A stretch of 39,628 bases of DNA from Candidatus Sungiibacteriota bacterium (GCA_016196115.1 JACPYI010000022.1:1-39628), one strand, 5' to 3'; counted from the first letter of the stretch, positions 6,474 through 14,764 are shown. Program-made: numbers and translations. Notes: a model not told the origin generated them from the sequence alone.

Positions 6474-7602
6474 CCTTCCCGTTGAGAAAACGCAAGAGTT
6501 CGGCAAAGACGCCAACGAGCAAAACCGCAAGGATGGCGAAGCCCGTAATGGAGGCGAGTGTGCTTTTTTGTCCCTGCATCCGCCGAACACTGCGGCCCAT
6601 GAGCAGAAAGAGGATCGCGTCAACGCCGAATGCGACCACGCCGACAATGCTTATGATCGCGATAAAATTCTGGAAGCCGGCAAGGTAGAGGACAAAGGGA
6701 ATTGCAGACGCGGCAAGCCATGCGAAGCGCCGAGGCATGGCAAGGTCAAGGGAAAGCAGTGCCTGAAAATTCGCCGAGAGCGCAACGAAAGACGTGAGCA
6801 CGGCAAGAAATCCGACAGCGCTTGCCCATAGCGCGATGTTGTTGCCAAACGTGCGTTGTAGCCCGACAATCGCCTCCGTACTTGTTCCCACTCCGCTCAC
6901 GCCCACCACCGCAAAGGCAAACAAAAGATATAATGCGGCCGGAATAAGGGATCCGGTAATAATAGCGATTCGAACCATTTTTTTGTTGCGGCCAAGAACC
7001 GTAACCACATCCGGAATTACGCCGGCCCCGCTTAGGGCAAAGAGGAGTACGCCGTATGGCGCAAAGAGATCGCGCGCGCGCATGGCGGAAAAATTGGGGA
7101 GTGAGATGTTTGGCAGCAGCAGGAGCGAGAGCAGGGCAATAAAGGCAATCTCAAAAACAGTGAGTACGCTGTTGATCGCTGATTCTTTTTTCAGCGGGAA
7201 AAACGTGATCAGGCCGACTATACAGACGAGCCCTATCGCAAATATGTTGATGTGGGTTCCTGCTCCAACCGGGCCAAAAACGGTCTGCACAAAAAGGGAT
7301 CCGACCACCAGATACGCAAGCAGCGTGCCAATGGTGCCAAACAACGTGGATGCCCAGGATATTTTTGTTGCCCCGCGTCCAAGATAGGCGCGGATATACC
7401 CGGGCATGCGGTGGAACTCCGGAGTGGCAAGCACGATTTCGCCGTAGAGAAGGTGCAACATGGTCACCGCGCATGACAACACAATAAGTTCTATGGCTCC
7501 GGGCAGGAAGCCGGATTGCACAAACGAAAAAGGGATGGCAAACATGCCCACGCCGATAATCATGCCGGACAAGAGCAGTATTGCTTGAAGCAATTTCAAC
7601 AT
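6469..7602 (-). CDS. Aromatic amino-acid permease-like transporter (HAAAP/APC type)
   Basis: A 377-aa membrane protein with about eleven hydrophobic segments. The first, SGMIIGVGMFAIPFSFVQSG, carries the glycine-rich break typical of hydroxy/aromatic amino acid permeases (TyrP/Mtr/SdaC group). It most likely takes up amino acids, which fits an organism that relies on scavenging, but substrate is not determined. Start ATG at 7602; 6 nt separate it from the LOG-family gene upstream, so they are probably co-transcribed. Confidence 0.8.
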   Translation of the reverse strand: MLKLLQAILLLSGMIIGVGMFAIPFSFVQSGFLPGAIELIVLSCAVTMLHLLYGEIVLATPEFHRMPGYIRAYLGRGATKISWASTLFGTIGTLLAYLVVGSLFVQTVFGPVGAGTHINIFAIGLVCIVGLITFFPLKKESAINSVLTVFEIAFIALLSLLLLPNISLPNFSAMRARDLFAPYGVLLFALSGAGVIPDVVTVLGRNKKMVRIAIITGSLIPAALYLLFAFAVVGVSGVGTSTEAIVGLQRTFGNNIALWASAVGFLAVLTSFVALSANFQALLSLDLAMPRRFAWLAASAIPFVLYLAGFQNFIAIISIVGVVAFGVDAILFLLMGRSVRRMQGQKSTLASITGFAILAVLLVGVFAELLRFLNGKV

Positions 7603-7608
7603 ACGATG

Positions 7609-8196
7609 CTATTTTTCCACGGTCTTTTCCAACTTGATCAATTCCATGAGTTTTGTAACAAGGGTTTTCGGATTTGAATCAAATATCACTTTGCCGGGGC
7701 CGCGGTGGCTTTCTTTGATCAGCTCCTGGATCCGATCCGCCAGCCCTCCAGTGCCGGTGAGCACGCCGATGGGCTTGTCATCTTCGAACGCGATGGTGAA
7801 CTCGTTGAGCGTTCCCATGCGCCCGCACACGATGAGCACGGCATCGGCCGAACGCGTGAGCAATAAGTTGCGCCCGGCATACCCGAATCCGGTGTAGATG
7901 ATGATGTCGTGATAGTCAACCGGCAGTTTGTATTTTTTTATATGCTCAAGCTCGGACGAGGCCGGAGAAAGCCCGATCACGAATCCGCCGGCCTCTTTGG
8001 CGCCGATCGCCCCCCAGTACGGCTCCCCGGTGGTGGCCCCGGTAACCAGCACCGCTCCTTGTCTGATAACTTCTCCTCCCAACTCCTTTGCTTTTTCCAG
8101 CGCATCGGGCGCGCAGTGGCTTGTCTCGGCCGCGCCCGAGATGCAGAGTTTATACTTCAGATGCACATGTTGATCTTCTTTTGACTTGCTGTTCAT
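7609..8196 (-). CDS. LOG/TIGR00725-like Rossmann-fold nucleotide-binding protein
   Basis: A 195-aa protein starting MNSKSKEDQHVHLKYKLCIS. Conserved features are VTGATTGEPYWGAIGAKEAG and CGRMGTLNEFTIAFE, the latter corresponding to the PGGxGTxxE motif of the lysine-decarboxylase-like/LOG superfamily. Members bind nucleotides; some release cytokinin bases, but activity here is unknown. The reading frame extends upstream to 8472, but that part overlaps the RNase gene antisense-free reading and is low-complexity, and the promoter at 8203-8231 points to the ATG at 8196. Co-directional with the downstream permease. Confidence 0.8.
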   Translation of the reverse strand: MNSKSKEDQHVHLKYKLCISGAAETSHCAPDALEKAKELGGEVIRQGAVLVTGATTGEPYWGAIGAKEAGGFVIGLSPASSELEHIKKYKLPVDYHDIIIYTGFGYAGRNLLLTRSADAVLIVCGRMGTLNEFTIAFEDDKPIGVLTGTGGLADRIQELIKESHRGPGKVIFDSNPKTLVTKLMELIKLEKTVEK

Positions 8197-8202
8197 AATG
8201 AA

Positions 8203-8231
8203 AGTATAGAAGAAAAGGAACGAACCCGCAA
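8203..8231 (-). promoter_or_regulatory. LOG-family gene promoter, leaderless geometry
   Basis: On the minus strand: TTGCGG (8226-8231), 17-nt spacer, TATACT (8203-8208), then 6 nt to the ATG at 8196. Confidence 0.6.
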
Positions 8232-8242
8232 ATGAATTCGTG

Positions 8243-9574
8243 TTACAGTTCAACCTCCTCGTGGAGCGCGGGCACGTCGGCCTGTACGCCGAGGCGGTCG
8301 CGGATTTCCTGCGAGAGGTGGCTGGCCTGCGTCTCCTCGCCATGCACGACAAATACCCGTTTGAGGGTATCGCGCGTCTGCTCGACAAATGAAAAAAGCT
8401 GGGGCGCGTCCGCGTGCGCGGAAAATCCGTCAATCTGCCTGATTTCGGCATTGACCGGAATCTCCTCGCCAAAAATGTGTATGCTTTGGGCGCCGTTGAG
8501 CAGCCGATGCCCGAGCGAGCGCGGACTTTGGTAGCCGATGATGAGCAGCATACTTTTGGGATCCGGCAGGTAGCGGCGCGCGTGATGCAAAATCCTGCCG
8601 CCGGTCATCATGCCGGATCCGGCGATAATCACTTTGGGCGGCGGCACGTCATTGATGTGTTTTGAGGCATCCACGCTCTCGGTAAACGTGAGCCGCTTAA
8701 AGCGGAACAGATTGGGATGGCGCGTCATGAGTTCGTGGATTTCCTGCCGGTACTCGTCTCCGTACCCCTCATATACTTCAGTGACGCGAGTTGCAAGCGG
8801 CGCGTCCACGAATACGGGCATATCCGGCACCCGCTTAAAGTGCACCATTTCATTGAGCAGGTATAAAATATCCTGCGTGCGCTCCGTGGCAAACGCCGGA
8901 ATCATGAGCGCGCCGCCTTTGGCTGCGACATCTTCAATCGCGCGCTCGAATTTCAGCTCGCGATCCGCGACCTGCTCATGCATCCGGTTGCCGTAGGTGG
9001 ACTCAATCACCAGATACTCAAGACCGGAAATCTGCTCCGGGGGTTCAAGCAGCGTCGACGACACGTTGCCCAGATCGCCCGTGAAAAGCAGACGCTTGCC
9101 TTCGGCCCACAGTTCGACCAACGCAGACCCGAGAATATGCCCGGACCGGTTGAACCGATAGGCAATATCGCCCACTTCCTTTTTTTCGTGATAAAAAATC
9201 GCATCCCACTGCGAGAACGAGCGCTCGATGTCATGCTCGTCGAACAGCTGCCGCTCCTCGCGTTGCGCGAGCGAGAGCGCATCCTCCAAAATCAGCCGCG
9301 CCAAATCGCGCGTTGCCGCAGTCGAGATGATGCGCCCGTGAAAGCCCTTTTGCACGAGCCGCGGAATGCGCCCCACATGGTCAAGATGCGCGTGCGTAAC
9401 CAACAGCGCATGCACGCCCCCAGGATCAAAAGCGAAATCGTTGAAATTGACGTCGCTCACGTCGTCCGCCCCTTGGAACATCCCGCAATCCACCAGAATA
9501 TTCGTTTGTTCGGTCTGCACCAGATAACACGACCCGGTCACCTCCTGCACTCCGCCGTGAAATGATAGTTTCAT
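8243..9574 (-). CDS. MBL-fold beta-CASP ribonuclease
   Basis: A 443-aa metallo-beta-lactamase protein with HAHLDH (61-66), GHILG (H146), TGD (D167), then a beta-CASP insertion and the closing motifs SGMMTGGR (320-327), SAHAD (H387) and VHGE (H411). This is the layout of RNA-processing exo/endonucleases of the YSH1/CPSF73-like group (KOG1137/COG1236). It likely takes part in mRNA decay together with PNPase encoded at 17493. All metal ligands are present. It starts 6 nt after the stop of the peptidoglycan-binding gene, so the two may share a transcript. Confidence 0.92.
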   Translation of the reverse strand: MKLSFHGGVQEVTGSCYLVQTEQTNILVDCGMFQGADDVSDVNFNDFAFDPGGVHALLVTHAHLDHVGRIPRLVQKGFHGRIISTAATRDLARLILEDALSLAQREERQLFDEHDIERSFSQWDAIFYHEKKEVGDIAYRFNRSGHILGSALVELWAEGKRLLFTGDLGNVSSTLLEPPEQISGLEYLVIESTYGNRMHEQVADRELKFERAIEDVAAKGGALMIPAFATERTQDILYLLNEMVHFKRVPDMPVFVDAPLATRVTEVYEGYGDEYRQEIHELMTRHPNLFRFKRLTFTESVDASKHINDVPPPKVIIAGSGMMTGGRILHHARRYLPDPKSMLLIIGYQSPRSLGHRLLNGAQSIHIFGEEIPVNAEIRQIDGFSAHADAPQLFSFVEQTRDTLKRVFVVHGEETQASHLSQEIRDRLGVQADVPALHEEVEL

Positions 9575-9580
9575 GAGACG

Positions 9581-10630
9581 TTAATAATTGTTATACGTAT
9601 ACTCGTCCACCACCCTGCCCTGCGGGTCTCTTAGCGTTACGGTGTCAAACCGCTTGTTGAAAAATGGAATGGCGCGCTGCATCCAGACCAGCCACTGGTC
9701 GCTGTAAAAATCAGAGCGGGATTTGTAGTTTGCCACGCACCCGGCATAGTTGAGATTTTGCGCAATATAATCGGCGCACTCGGGACGCGTGGGATCAATA
9801 AATTCCGGCAGAGGCCCGGTACGGCAGCTCCCGATGTTGTTGAGTGCCTGAACGCACCGATCGGATAGATTGTGCAGGGTGCGCGTGTCCGGGCTGGGAC
9901 AACGGTGCGACAAACCAGGAGAAAACGGTGCGATCTCGTCAAAATATCCGGTGCATAGATTCTCGCGAAAATTCGTATTTTTACTCTGCTTGCCCGTACT
10001 GATGACTACATGATCATGCGGGCGCAGGATGATTGCATCAAGGGGCGTTGCGGTAAATCCCGGGAGCGCGAAGCCGAGCGGGATACCATAGTTTTGTCCG
10101 TGTTCGGTCGTGATGGAGAATCCCGTGACCGAGATCTTTTCAGTATCAGTCCGATTGCCTAGAGATATGCGCTCGTCCTGTGCCTCGCCGCCGGACTGCA
10201 CTCCCTCAAAAAATATTTTTCCTTTGTGCGGAGATGTGGTTGCGCCTCCTCTTACGGATGATTCCGAGGGCAGATGTATGTTCCCGGCTCCACCAGCCGG
10301 CAGAATAATCCTCTGCTGCGGTACGGACACCGCCCGTTGCGCCGCTATCATCTCGTTTGCCACACGACGCGACTCGGGACCAAAGTATCCGCCAATCGGC
10401 GCAATACCATGGGCCGCCTGGAATTTTTTCACGGCCTGGATCGTCCCGGAGAGATAGTTGCCGGTCGAGGGCAAAGACAAGTACCCCTTGCTCCGTAAAA
10501 AATCCTGCAGCGCCATGACATCCCGATCATGATACATCCCAAAATGCAGATTGCGCGATAACGTTTCCGCGCCAAAAACAACGCCCGGGAGCAATAATAT
10601 AACAGCAGAAAATATGACGCGTCTCTTCAT
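9581..10630 (-). CDS. Secreted peptidoglycan-binding protein with LTD-like C-terminus
   Basis: About 349 aa. Signal peptide MKRRVIFSAVILLLPGVVFG, then a PG_binding_1 helical domain at about 25-95 (GMYHDRDVMALQDFLRSKGY, IQAVKKFQAAHGI, GYFGPESRR). A Ser/Thr/Gly linker leads to a C-terminal part with several cysteines ending VTLRDPQGRVVDEYTY, which resembles lamin-tail-like domains of CPR envelope proteins. Probably binds the wall and presents the C-terminal domain outside. The start is set by the signal peptide and by a -10 box 7 nt before the ATG. Confidence 0.82.
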   Translation of the reverse strand: MKRRVIFSAVILLLPGVVFGAETLSRNLHFGMYHDRDVMALQDFLRSKGYLSLPSTGNYLSGTIQAVKKFQAAHGIAPIGGYFGPESRRVANEMIAAQRAVSVPQQRIILPAGGAGNIHLPSESSVRGGATTSPHKGKIFFEGVQSGGEAQDERISLGNRTDTEKISVTGFSITTEHGQNYGIPLGFALPGFTATPLDAIILRPHDHVVISTGKQSKNTNFRENLCTGYFDEIAPFSPGLSHRCPSPDTRTLHNLSDRCVQALNNIGSCRTGPLPEFIDPTRPECADYIAQNLNYAGCVANYKSRSDFYSDQWLVWMQRAIPFFNKRFDTVTLRDPQGRVVDEYTYNNY

Positions 10631-10637
10631 ACCGCAC

Positions 10638-10643
10638 AGTATA
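10638..10643 (-). promoter_or_regulatory. Extended -10 box, leaderless geometry
   Basis: TGTGGTATACT on the minus strand gives TGN plus TATACT, 7 nt before the ATG at 10630. The upstream -35 position falls in the tRNA gene and has no match. The same TTGTGGTATACTG string precedes the gene starting at 32013. Confidence 0.5.
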
Positions 10644-10653
10644 CCACAAAAAA

Positions 10654-10725
10654 TGTCCCCGGGCAGATTCGAACTGCCATTACGGGCTTCGGAGGCCCGC
10701 GTTCTATCCATTGAACTACGAGGAC
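10654..10725 (-). tRNA. tRNA-Arg (anticodon CCG)
   Basis: Complete cloverleaf on the minus strand. Acceptor GTCCTCG pairs with CGGGGAC; the D arm is GTTC-AATGGATA-GAAC; anticodon stem CGGGC/GCCCG holds loop CTCCGAA (anticodon CCG, reads CGG); variable loop TAATG; T arm GGCAG-TTCGAAT-CTGCC; discriminator A. The 3' CCA is not encoded, so a CCA-adding enzyme is needed. Confidence 0.96.
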
Positions 10726-10746
10726 AAAACCGCCTTAACCACAAGA

Positions 10747-10775
10747 ATCATATCCGCTTTTTATATAATTTTCAA
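10747..10775 (-). promoter_or_regulatory. tRNA-Arg promoter
   Basis: Minus strand TTGAAA (10770-10775), 17-nt spacer, TATGAT (10747-10752). Transcription would begin near 10740, about 15 nt before the tRNA 5' end. Confidence 0.65.
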
Positions 10776-10776
10776 C

Positions 10777-10809
10777 AAAAAAAGCAATGTCCGGAAGAAG
10801 CCGGACATT
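10777..10809 (-). terminator. Intrinsic terminator of the PIN/NYN-like gene
   Basis: Read on the minus strand, AATGTCCGG and CCGGACATT form a perfect 9-bp stem with a 6-nt loop, followed by GC and seven T (complement of 10777-10783). It separates the upstream gene from the tRNA promoter. Confidence 0.85.
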
Positions 10810-10848
10810 TCGCGTACTTTCTATCAAATCCCGCTTCACCATACGGAA

Positions 10849-11679
10849 TCAATCGCCCATTTTGGTAGAGCCGCTCTCGATATTATAATCAAAGAGGATT
10901 TGGGCGATCATGAGTTGAAAACGCAGAAAGATCGTGCGCGAATCTGGTATTAACGTTGAGATGGTAACACGCGCTGGTTCAAATTGGATCACAAATTCGA
11001 CAATTTTGTGTTTCAAGAAAAATTGACTGATCGCTTCATAAATTTCCATCCTATGCGCATCCGACTCAGCATCTCCACACGAACACTCAAAAGTCGCACT
11101 GATTCTTTTCCGTGCGATAGGGCGCTCACGCTCAACCCACGGCCGCAATAGTAAGCGCTCACGCGCGAGCGCAAGATCAATAAGATGAAACCCCTCGCGG
11201 CTTATGGCATCAAGAGAAGTAACCGAGAGCATCGGATTACCGCCTCTCGGATCAGGCAAGGTTATGGCACCAATAAATATTTCTATTCCTTCATCTCTTT
11301 TACATCTCAAGCTATCAAGATAATCTATCACATCCGCAGTAATCACCACTACCGCTTCAATTTCATGAGGACTCCTTGCAAGAATCTGCCGATTAACTTC
11401 AACGTCATCATCTCCATGATTGTCCGGGTTCGTTGCAATAACTGGAAACCCTGCACCACGGTATGTTTTTTCAAAACGGGCCGCCTCTCGAGTCGGCGTC
11501 ACATAACACCCCTTATGAAATACCGCATTCCTTTTAAGCGTAGTCGCCACACCCTCAACGCATACCTTGCGAAATTCCGCAAGCCGTACCTGCGCTATAC
11601 CTAAGATTCGCATCATATTATATGAGGACTGGCCGTCTATAATAACATCAAGATTTGCTTTCTCCTGAGTTTCCAACAT
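10849..11679 (-). CDS. PIN/NYN-like nuclease-domain protein
   Basis: 276 aa. The N-terminal half has the order of a NYN/PIN fold: VIIDGQSSYN with D15, a central HGDDDVEVNRQIL acidic cluster (D90-D92) and VVVITADVIDYL with D116, followed by GIEIFIGA. Such domains act as Mg-dependent RNases, but this member is divergent, so nuclease activity is inference. The C-terminal 100 residues (ATFECSCGDAESDAHR...) are unrecognised. It has a strong ribosome-binding site AAGGAGGAG, unlike most neighbours, plus its own promoter and terminator, so it is a self-contained unit. Confidence 0.55.
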   Translation of the reverse strand: MLETQEKANLDVIIDGQSSYNMMRILGIAQVRLAEFRKVCVEGVATTLKRNAVFHKGCYVTPTREAARFEKTYRGAGFPVIATNPDNHGDDDVEVNRQILARSPHEIEAVVVITADVIDYLDSLRCKRDEGIEIFIGAITLPDPRGGNPMLSVTSLDAISREGFHLIDLALARERLLLRPWVERERPIARKRISATFECSCGDAESDAHRMEIYEAISQFFLKHKIVEFVIQFEPARVTISTLIPDSRTIFLRFQLMIAQILFDYNIESGSTKMGD

Positions 11680-11716
11680 CTTTCTCCTCCTTTTTCTTTT
11701 TCAAAGACGTAAAAAC

Positions 11717-11745
11717 ACATTACCATGAGTCCATAAAAAAATCAA
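11717..11745 (-). promoter_or_regulatory. Promoter of the PIN/NYN-like gene
   Basis: Minus strand TTGATT (11740-11745), 17-nt spacer, TAATGT (11717-11722). This gives a leader of about 30 nt containing the strong Shine-Dalgarno sequence. Confidence 0.5.
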
Positions 11746-11776
11746 GTCCTCGTATGCTTTTCGCGGCTTAAAAACA

Positions 11777-11818
11777 TATTCAACACTTAATCCACGATCG
11801 TAAGTGAAGTGTTGAATA
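11777..11818. terminator. 12-bp stem with palindromic loop, likely terminator
   Basis: TATTCAACACTT (11777-11788) pairs perfectly with AAGTGTTGAATA (11807-11818). On the minus strand it is followed by TGTTTTT, so it probably ends the exonuclease-WYL gene. The 18-nt loop contains the self-complementary ACGATCGT (11794-11801). Confidence 0.65.
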
Positions 11819-11836
11819 GAGAAAATTAGCGGCAAA

Positions 11837-12655
11837 TCAAAACAACGCCGCCTGTGCGTCCTGCGCCATGATGTACGATTCGCCGGTCGGCTCGATCTTG
11901 AGAATGCGGCTGATGCGGAACATGCGCACGCTTTTGCGCAGATGGCAGTATGCCTCGACCTCGTCGCCTTTGATCGCGTACACGTCTATCAGCCGAGCTT
12001 TCTTGAAGCCAAGTCCGTCGTGGTCTTCGGAGGAGACATATTCAATAGCAAGGCGTTTTCGATTGACAAGCGCCTCTTCCAGTAGCACGCGGCTGGGCTT
12101 GGCATATCCCTTTGCCCACTCAACCGGCACCGAGTGGATTTTGTTGTCGGCAAATGAGCGAAACAAAATATGCCCGTGCTTTTTCCCATACTCGTACACA
12201 TCGCGCGTGAGGCGCACATCGTCGAGACAATATTTTTTCACTTCCTCCACGCGGCCCTGCCGAAACCACTCGAGCGCCTCCAGCCCGTGCCCGGATTTTG
12301 ACTGACCAAGAGTCGCTTCGCTAACCGCGTTGAGCCCGACCCGATGCCCGAGAAAATTCACCGCATCCTCATAGAGATCGGTGACGGCTATTTTTTCGAA
12401 CACTCCAAGATTTTTGACATACGGCTTCAGTACGGGAATGTCGAAGTGGTTGATGTTAAACCCGATGACGTGGCCGGTTTTATGCAGCATGTCTTCGAGT
12501 TGCGGCAGTTCGTGCTCTTCGAGCGCGACAAAAGAATCTTTATCATACGAATACACGCCCGCAACTGAAATGCCCAATTGGTCGATATTGCGCTCCCCGC
12601 CGACTTCCGCAAACGACTTTTTTGTTTCCAGATCAATGACCAGCGTGTCGTTCAT
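11837..12655 (-). CDS. DEDDy-type 3'-5' exonuclease fused to a WYL domain
   Basis: 272 aa. Residues 1-160 form an RNase H-like DEDDy exonuclease: D8 and E10 in VIDLET, D72 in GFNINHFDIPVL, and Y142/D146 in YCLDDVRLTRDVYEY. Residues about 195-255 look like a WYL domain (ARLIDVYAIKGDEVEAYCHL, VRMFRISRILKI). WYL domains sense nucleic-acid ligands and regulate defence and repair systems; joined to an exonuclease it may gate or target activity, which is inference. A promoter with leaderless geometry lies directly before the ATG. Confidence 0.8.
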   Translation of the reverse strand: MNDTLVIDLETKKSFAEVGGERNIDQLGISVAGVYSYDKDSFVALEEHELPQLEDMLHKTGHVIGFNINHFDIPVLKPYVKNLGVFEKIAVTDLYEDAVNFLGHRVGLNAVSEATLGQSKSGHGLEALEWFRQGRVEEVKKYCLDDVRLTRDVYEYGKKHGHILFRSFADNKIHSVPVEWAKGYAKPSRVLLEEALVNRKRLAIEYVSSEDHDGLGFKKARLIDVYAIKGDEVEAYCHLRKSVRMFRISRILKIEPTGESYIMAQDAQAALF

Positions 12656-12661
12656 CTTGAC

Positions 12662-12689
12662 AGCATACGCGAATCCGGAAAAAAATCAA
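12662..12689 (-). promoter_or_regulatory. Exonuclease-WYL promoter, leaderless geometry
   Basis: Minus strand TTGATT (12684-12689), 16-nt spacer, TATGCT (12662-12667), then 6 nt to the ATG. Confidence 0.5.
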
Positions 12690-12701
12690 CTCGTTTGGAT
12701 A

Positions 12702-13037
12702 TTAGTGGGCAGGTCCCTGCGTGCTCGTGGCCGCACTGGATGCGTCCGGTGTCGGGACAGAGGAGGAAGCGATTTGCGCTGGCGCGTCAGATAGGGAAGT
12801 CGTTGCGGTTTGGGTCGGGAGCGGTACTGGTACAGGCACGGGAGAAAGAGGTGTTGCGCCATTGCACTCGCCCGCCACGAGCTTCATTGATCCGGTATCC
12901 ACGTTTGCGGCAAGCAGGCATCCGGCTTTTCCATATTGATCGTACATGGTTACCCCCTCCGGCTTCTCGCTCGATCCGAACACTGCATGCTGGGCTTTCA
13001 GATTTTTGGTAACAATCTCATCCGTCACCACCTTCAC
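12702..13037 (-). CDS. C-terminal fragment of the S74 surface protein (other frame)
   Basis: 111 aa beginning KVVTDEIVTKNLKAQHAVFG and ending in a Pro/Thr/Ser-rich tail. The frame is open further upstream: translated toward 13145 it gives plausible continuous protein (YTSILNDGITIKRISSSLG then QWSIDQDGTLNVVK). This is a normal continuation of the S74 protein at 13076, whose own frame degenerates at the same place. It is therefore best seen as the displaced C-terminus of that gene, split by a frameshift near 13130-13150, and not as an independent gene. Confidence 0.6.
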   Translation of the reverse strand: MKVVTDEIVTKNLKAQHAVFGSSEKPEGVTMYDQYGKAGCLLAANVDTGSMKLVAGECNGATPLSPVPVPVPLPTQTATTSLSDAPAQIASSSVPTPDASSAATSTQGPAH

Positions 13038-13075
13038 GACATTGAGCGTCCCATCTTGATCAATACTCCACTGTC

Positions 13076-14746
13076 CTAATGAGGATGAGATGCGTTTAAT
13101 CGTGATGCCATCATTGAGTATGGAGGTGTATTTTGGGGATTGAGTATAAGTGCGCTGATCTTGGCATCTTCTTCTTGTAATGCTCTGGTCAGTACCGGTG
13201 CGAGTTTGGCATAGTCAACAGATTCAGGCAGCCCATCCTTGTCTTTGGCGATCAGTTCCGGAATAAGAGGATTGACTTGTTCTGCGATAAAGCCGAGTTT
13301 CTTTGACTGATCGTTGGGGTCTACTTCCTTTTTGTAGGTGAATGAGATGGGGTTGAGTTTGAGGATGTCAGACAGTCCATAGGTGATGGGTCTGATATTG
13401 TCTTTGAAGCGTTCAGATGATGCAGAGCAGGTGGTGCCTGATGTTATCTCATAGTTTGAGGTGTTGATGCACAGGTAATTGCCTGTGGTGGCAGAGGTGA
13501 GAGAGGAGGACAGGGCAAGGGTGCCGGTGAGGGAGAGGGTACGCCATGGGGAGGTGGTGGCGATGCCGACGTTGCCTGCATTGGTGATCACAAAATTTGT
13601 CTTCGTTGATGACCCCACAACGAATTGCGGTCCGGCACCGATGCCGTTGGCGTTTACGGAAAGGAGGCCCCAGGGCGTTGTCGTCCCGATACCAACGTTA
13701 CCCCAGAATACACCGGAAGTGGTAGTTGCGGAGATAGTGAGGGGGCCAGCACTCATAATACCAACCGGCCCTACATTAAGACCCGAGTTCACCAAGAGAC
13801 GGTTCGCGACATCGAGGTTATTGGTGATTGAGACATCGGAGGCCTTGACGCTGCCGATGTTGGCCGAGTCAATGTCAGCGCCGCCAATGTCAAGAATGGA
13901 ATAAGTGGTACCGGAAAAATCAGAAACGTAGGCGTATTTGCCTTGAATAAAAACATCGGTTGTACCGACAAGACCTGTAGTGTAGCCGCCCACCGCTGCC
14001 GGAGCCGTCGGGTCAGAAACATCAACGATCTGCAAGCCATTACTTCCATACGTGATATACGCATAGCGTCCGTTCACAACAATTTCACCCAAGGTAGAGA
14101 CGGGCGTCGCGGTTATTGAAAACGTCGATAGTAAGGTGATGCTGGCTGGATTAGAAATATCAAAAATTCTAAGACCGATGTTATTATTCTCCATGACATA
14201 GGCATATTTTCCCGACACGTAAACGGCGTTGCTTCCGTTAGTCATCTGATAATAACCGAGAGTGGTTGGACTGGACGGGTCCGCAACATTAACGATCTTT
14301 AAATAATTGTTGCCGGTGTTGCTGGTCCCGACAACATGGGCGTAGCCGTTCAATAGAAAAACTCTTTTATCACTGTTAGACGTTCCAAGCACCGGCGAGT
14401 CTTGACCTACGAAAATCGGATTGCTTGGATTGGATATATCAAAAATTTCTAATCCGCCACCATTACCAAAAGCTACATAAAGATATTTACCAAGTAACTT
14501 CATGTGATTGTAAAAGCCAGGGCGAGCTGTGATCGTACTCAATAATACCGGGGCGGCTTTGCTGGAAATGTCATAAATATTCAATTTGGCTTGCCCATTA
14601 CAAACATAGGCGTAATTGCCCACAACTTGAACGCAAAACCCGTAATCTGATTGGGCCGTGGTGGAAACAGTTCTTGGACGAACGGGATCCGAAATATCCA
14701 TTATGATAAAGGCATTGCCGCCGGCAACAAGGTAGGCGTAATTACC
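13076..14746 (-). CDS. LVIVD-repeat/S74 chaperone surface protein, 5'-truncated by an IS
   Basis: Residues from the IS junction to about 260 are LVIVD repeats (NYAYVCNGQAKLNIYDIS, GKYAYVMENNNIGLRIFDIS), predicted beta-propeller. About 300-390 hold 'VGIGTTTPW' segments. About 425-515 is a Peptidase_S74 intramolecular chaperone (ERFKDNIRPITYGLSDILKL, KLGFIAEQVNPLIPEL). The frame continues past the first ATG (14701) to the IS end with repeat-like sequence, so the true N-terminus and signal peptide are lost. At the 3' end the frame leaves conserved sequence after EEDAKIS and stops at 13076, with the rest in another frame. Probably a pseudogene of an exposed fibre-like protein. Confidence 0.75.
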   Translation of the reverse strand, partial: GNYAYLVAGGNAFIIMDISDPVRPRTVSTTAQSDYGFCVQVVGNYAYVCNGQAKLNIYDISSKAAPVLLSTITARPGFYNHMKLLGKYLYVAFGNGGGLEIFDISNPSNPIFVGQDSPVLGTSNSDKRVFLLNGYAHVVGTSNTGNNYLKIVNVADPSSPTTLGYYQMTNGSNAVYVSGKYAYVMENNNIGLRIFDISNPASITLLSTFSITATPVSTLGEIVVNGRYAYITYGSNGLQIVDVSDPTAPAAVGGYTTGLVGTTDVFIQGKYAYVSDFSGTTYSILDIGGADIDSANIGSVKASDVSITNNLDVANRLLVNSGLNVGPVGIMSAGPLTISATTTSGVFWGNVGIGTTTPWGLLSVNANGIGAGPQFVVGSSTKTNFVITNAGNVGIATTSPWRTLSLTGTLALSSSLTSATTGNYLCINTSNYEITSGTTCSASSERFKDNIRPITYGLSDILKLNPISFTYKKEVDPNDQSKKLGFIAEQVNPLIPELIAKDKDGLPESVDYAKLAPVLTRALQEEDAKISALILNPQNTPPYSMMASRLNASHPH

Positions 14747-14764
14747 CGAGGGGTCGGGGAGTTT

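Noticed and set aside
8197-8472. N-terminal extension of the LOG-family protein to 8472
   Set aside because: This part is Arg/Ser/Pro-rich shadow of the beta-CASP RNase gene on the same strand in another frame. A promoter directs transcription to ATG 8196.
10654-11820. tRNA-Arg as integration site of a mobile island carrying the PIN/NYN-like gene
   Set aside because: The gene lies at the 5' side of the tRNA, no integrase is present and no duplicated tRNA 3' end was found.
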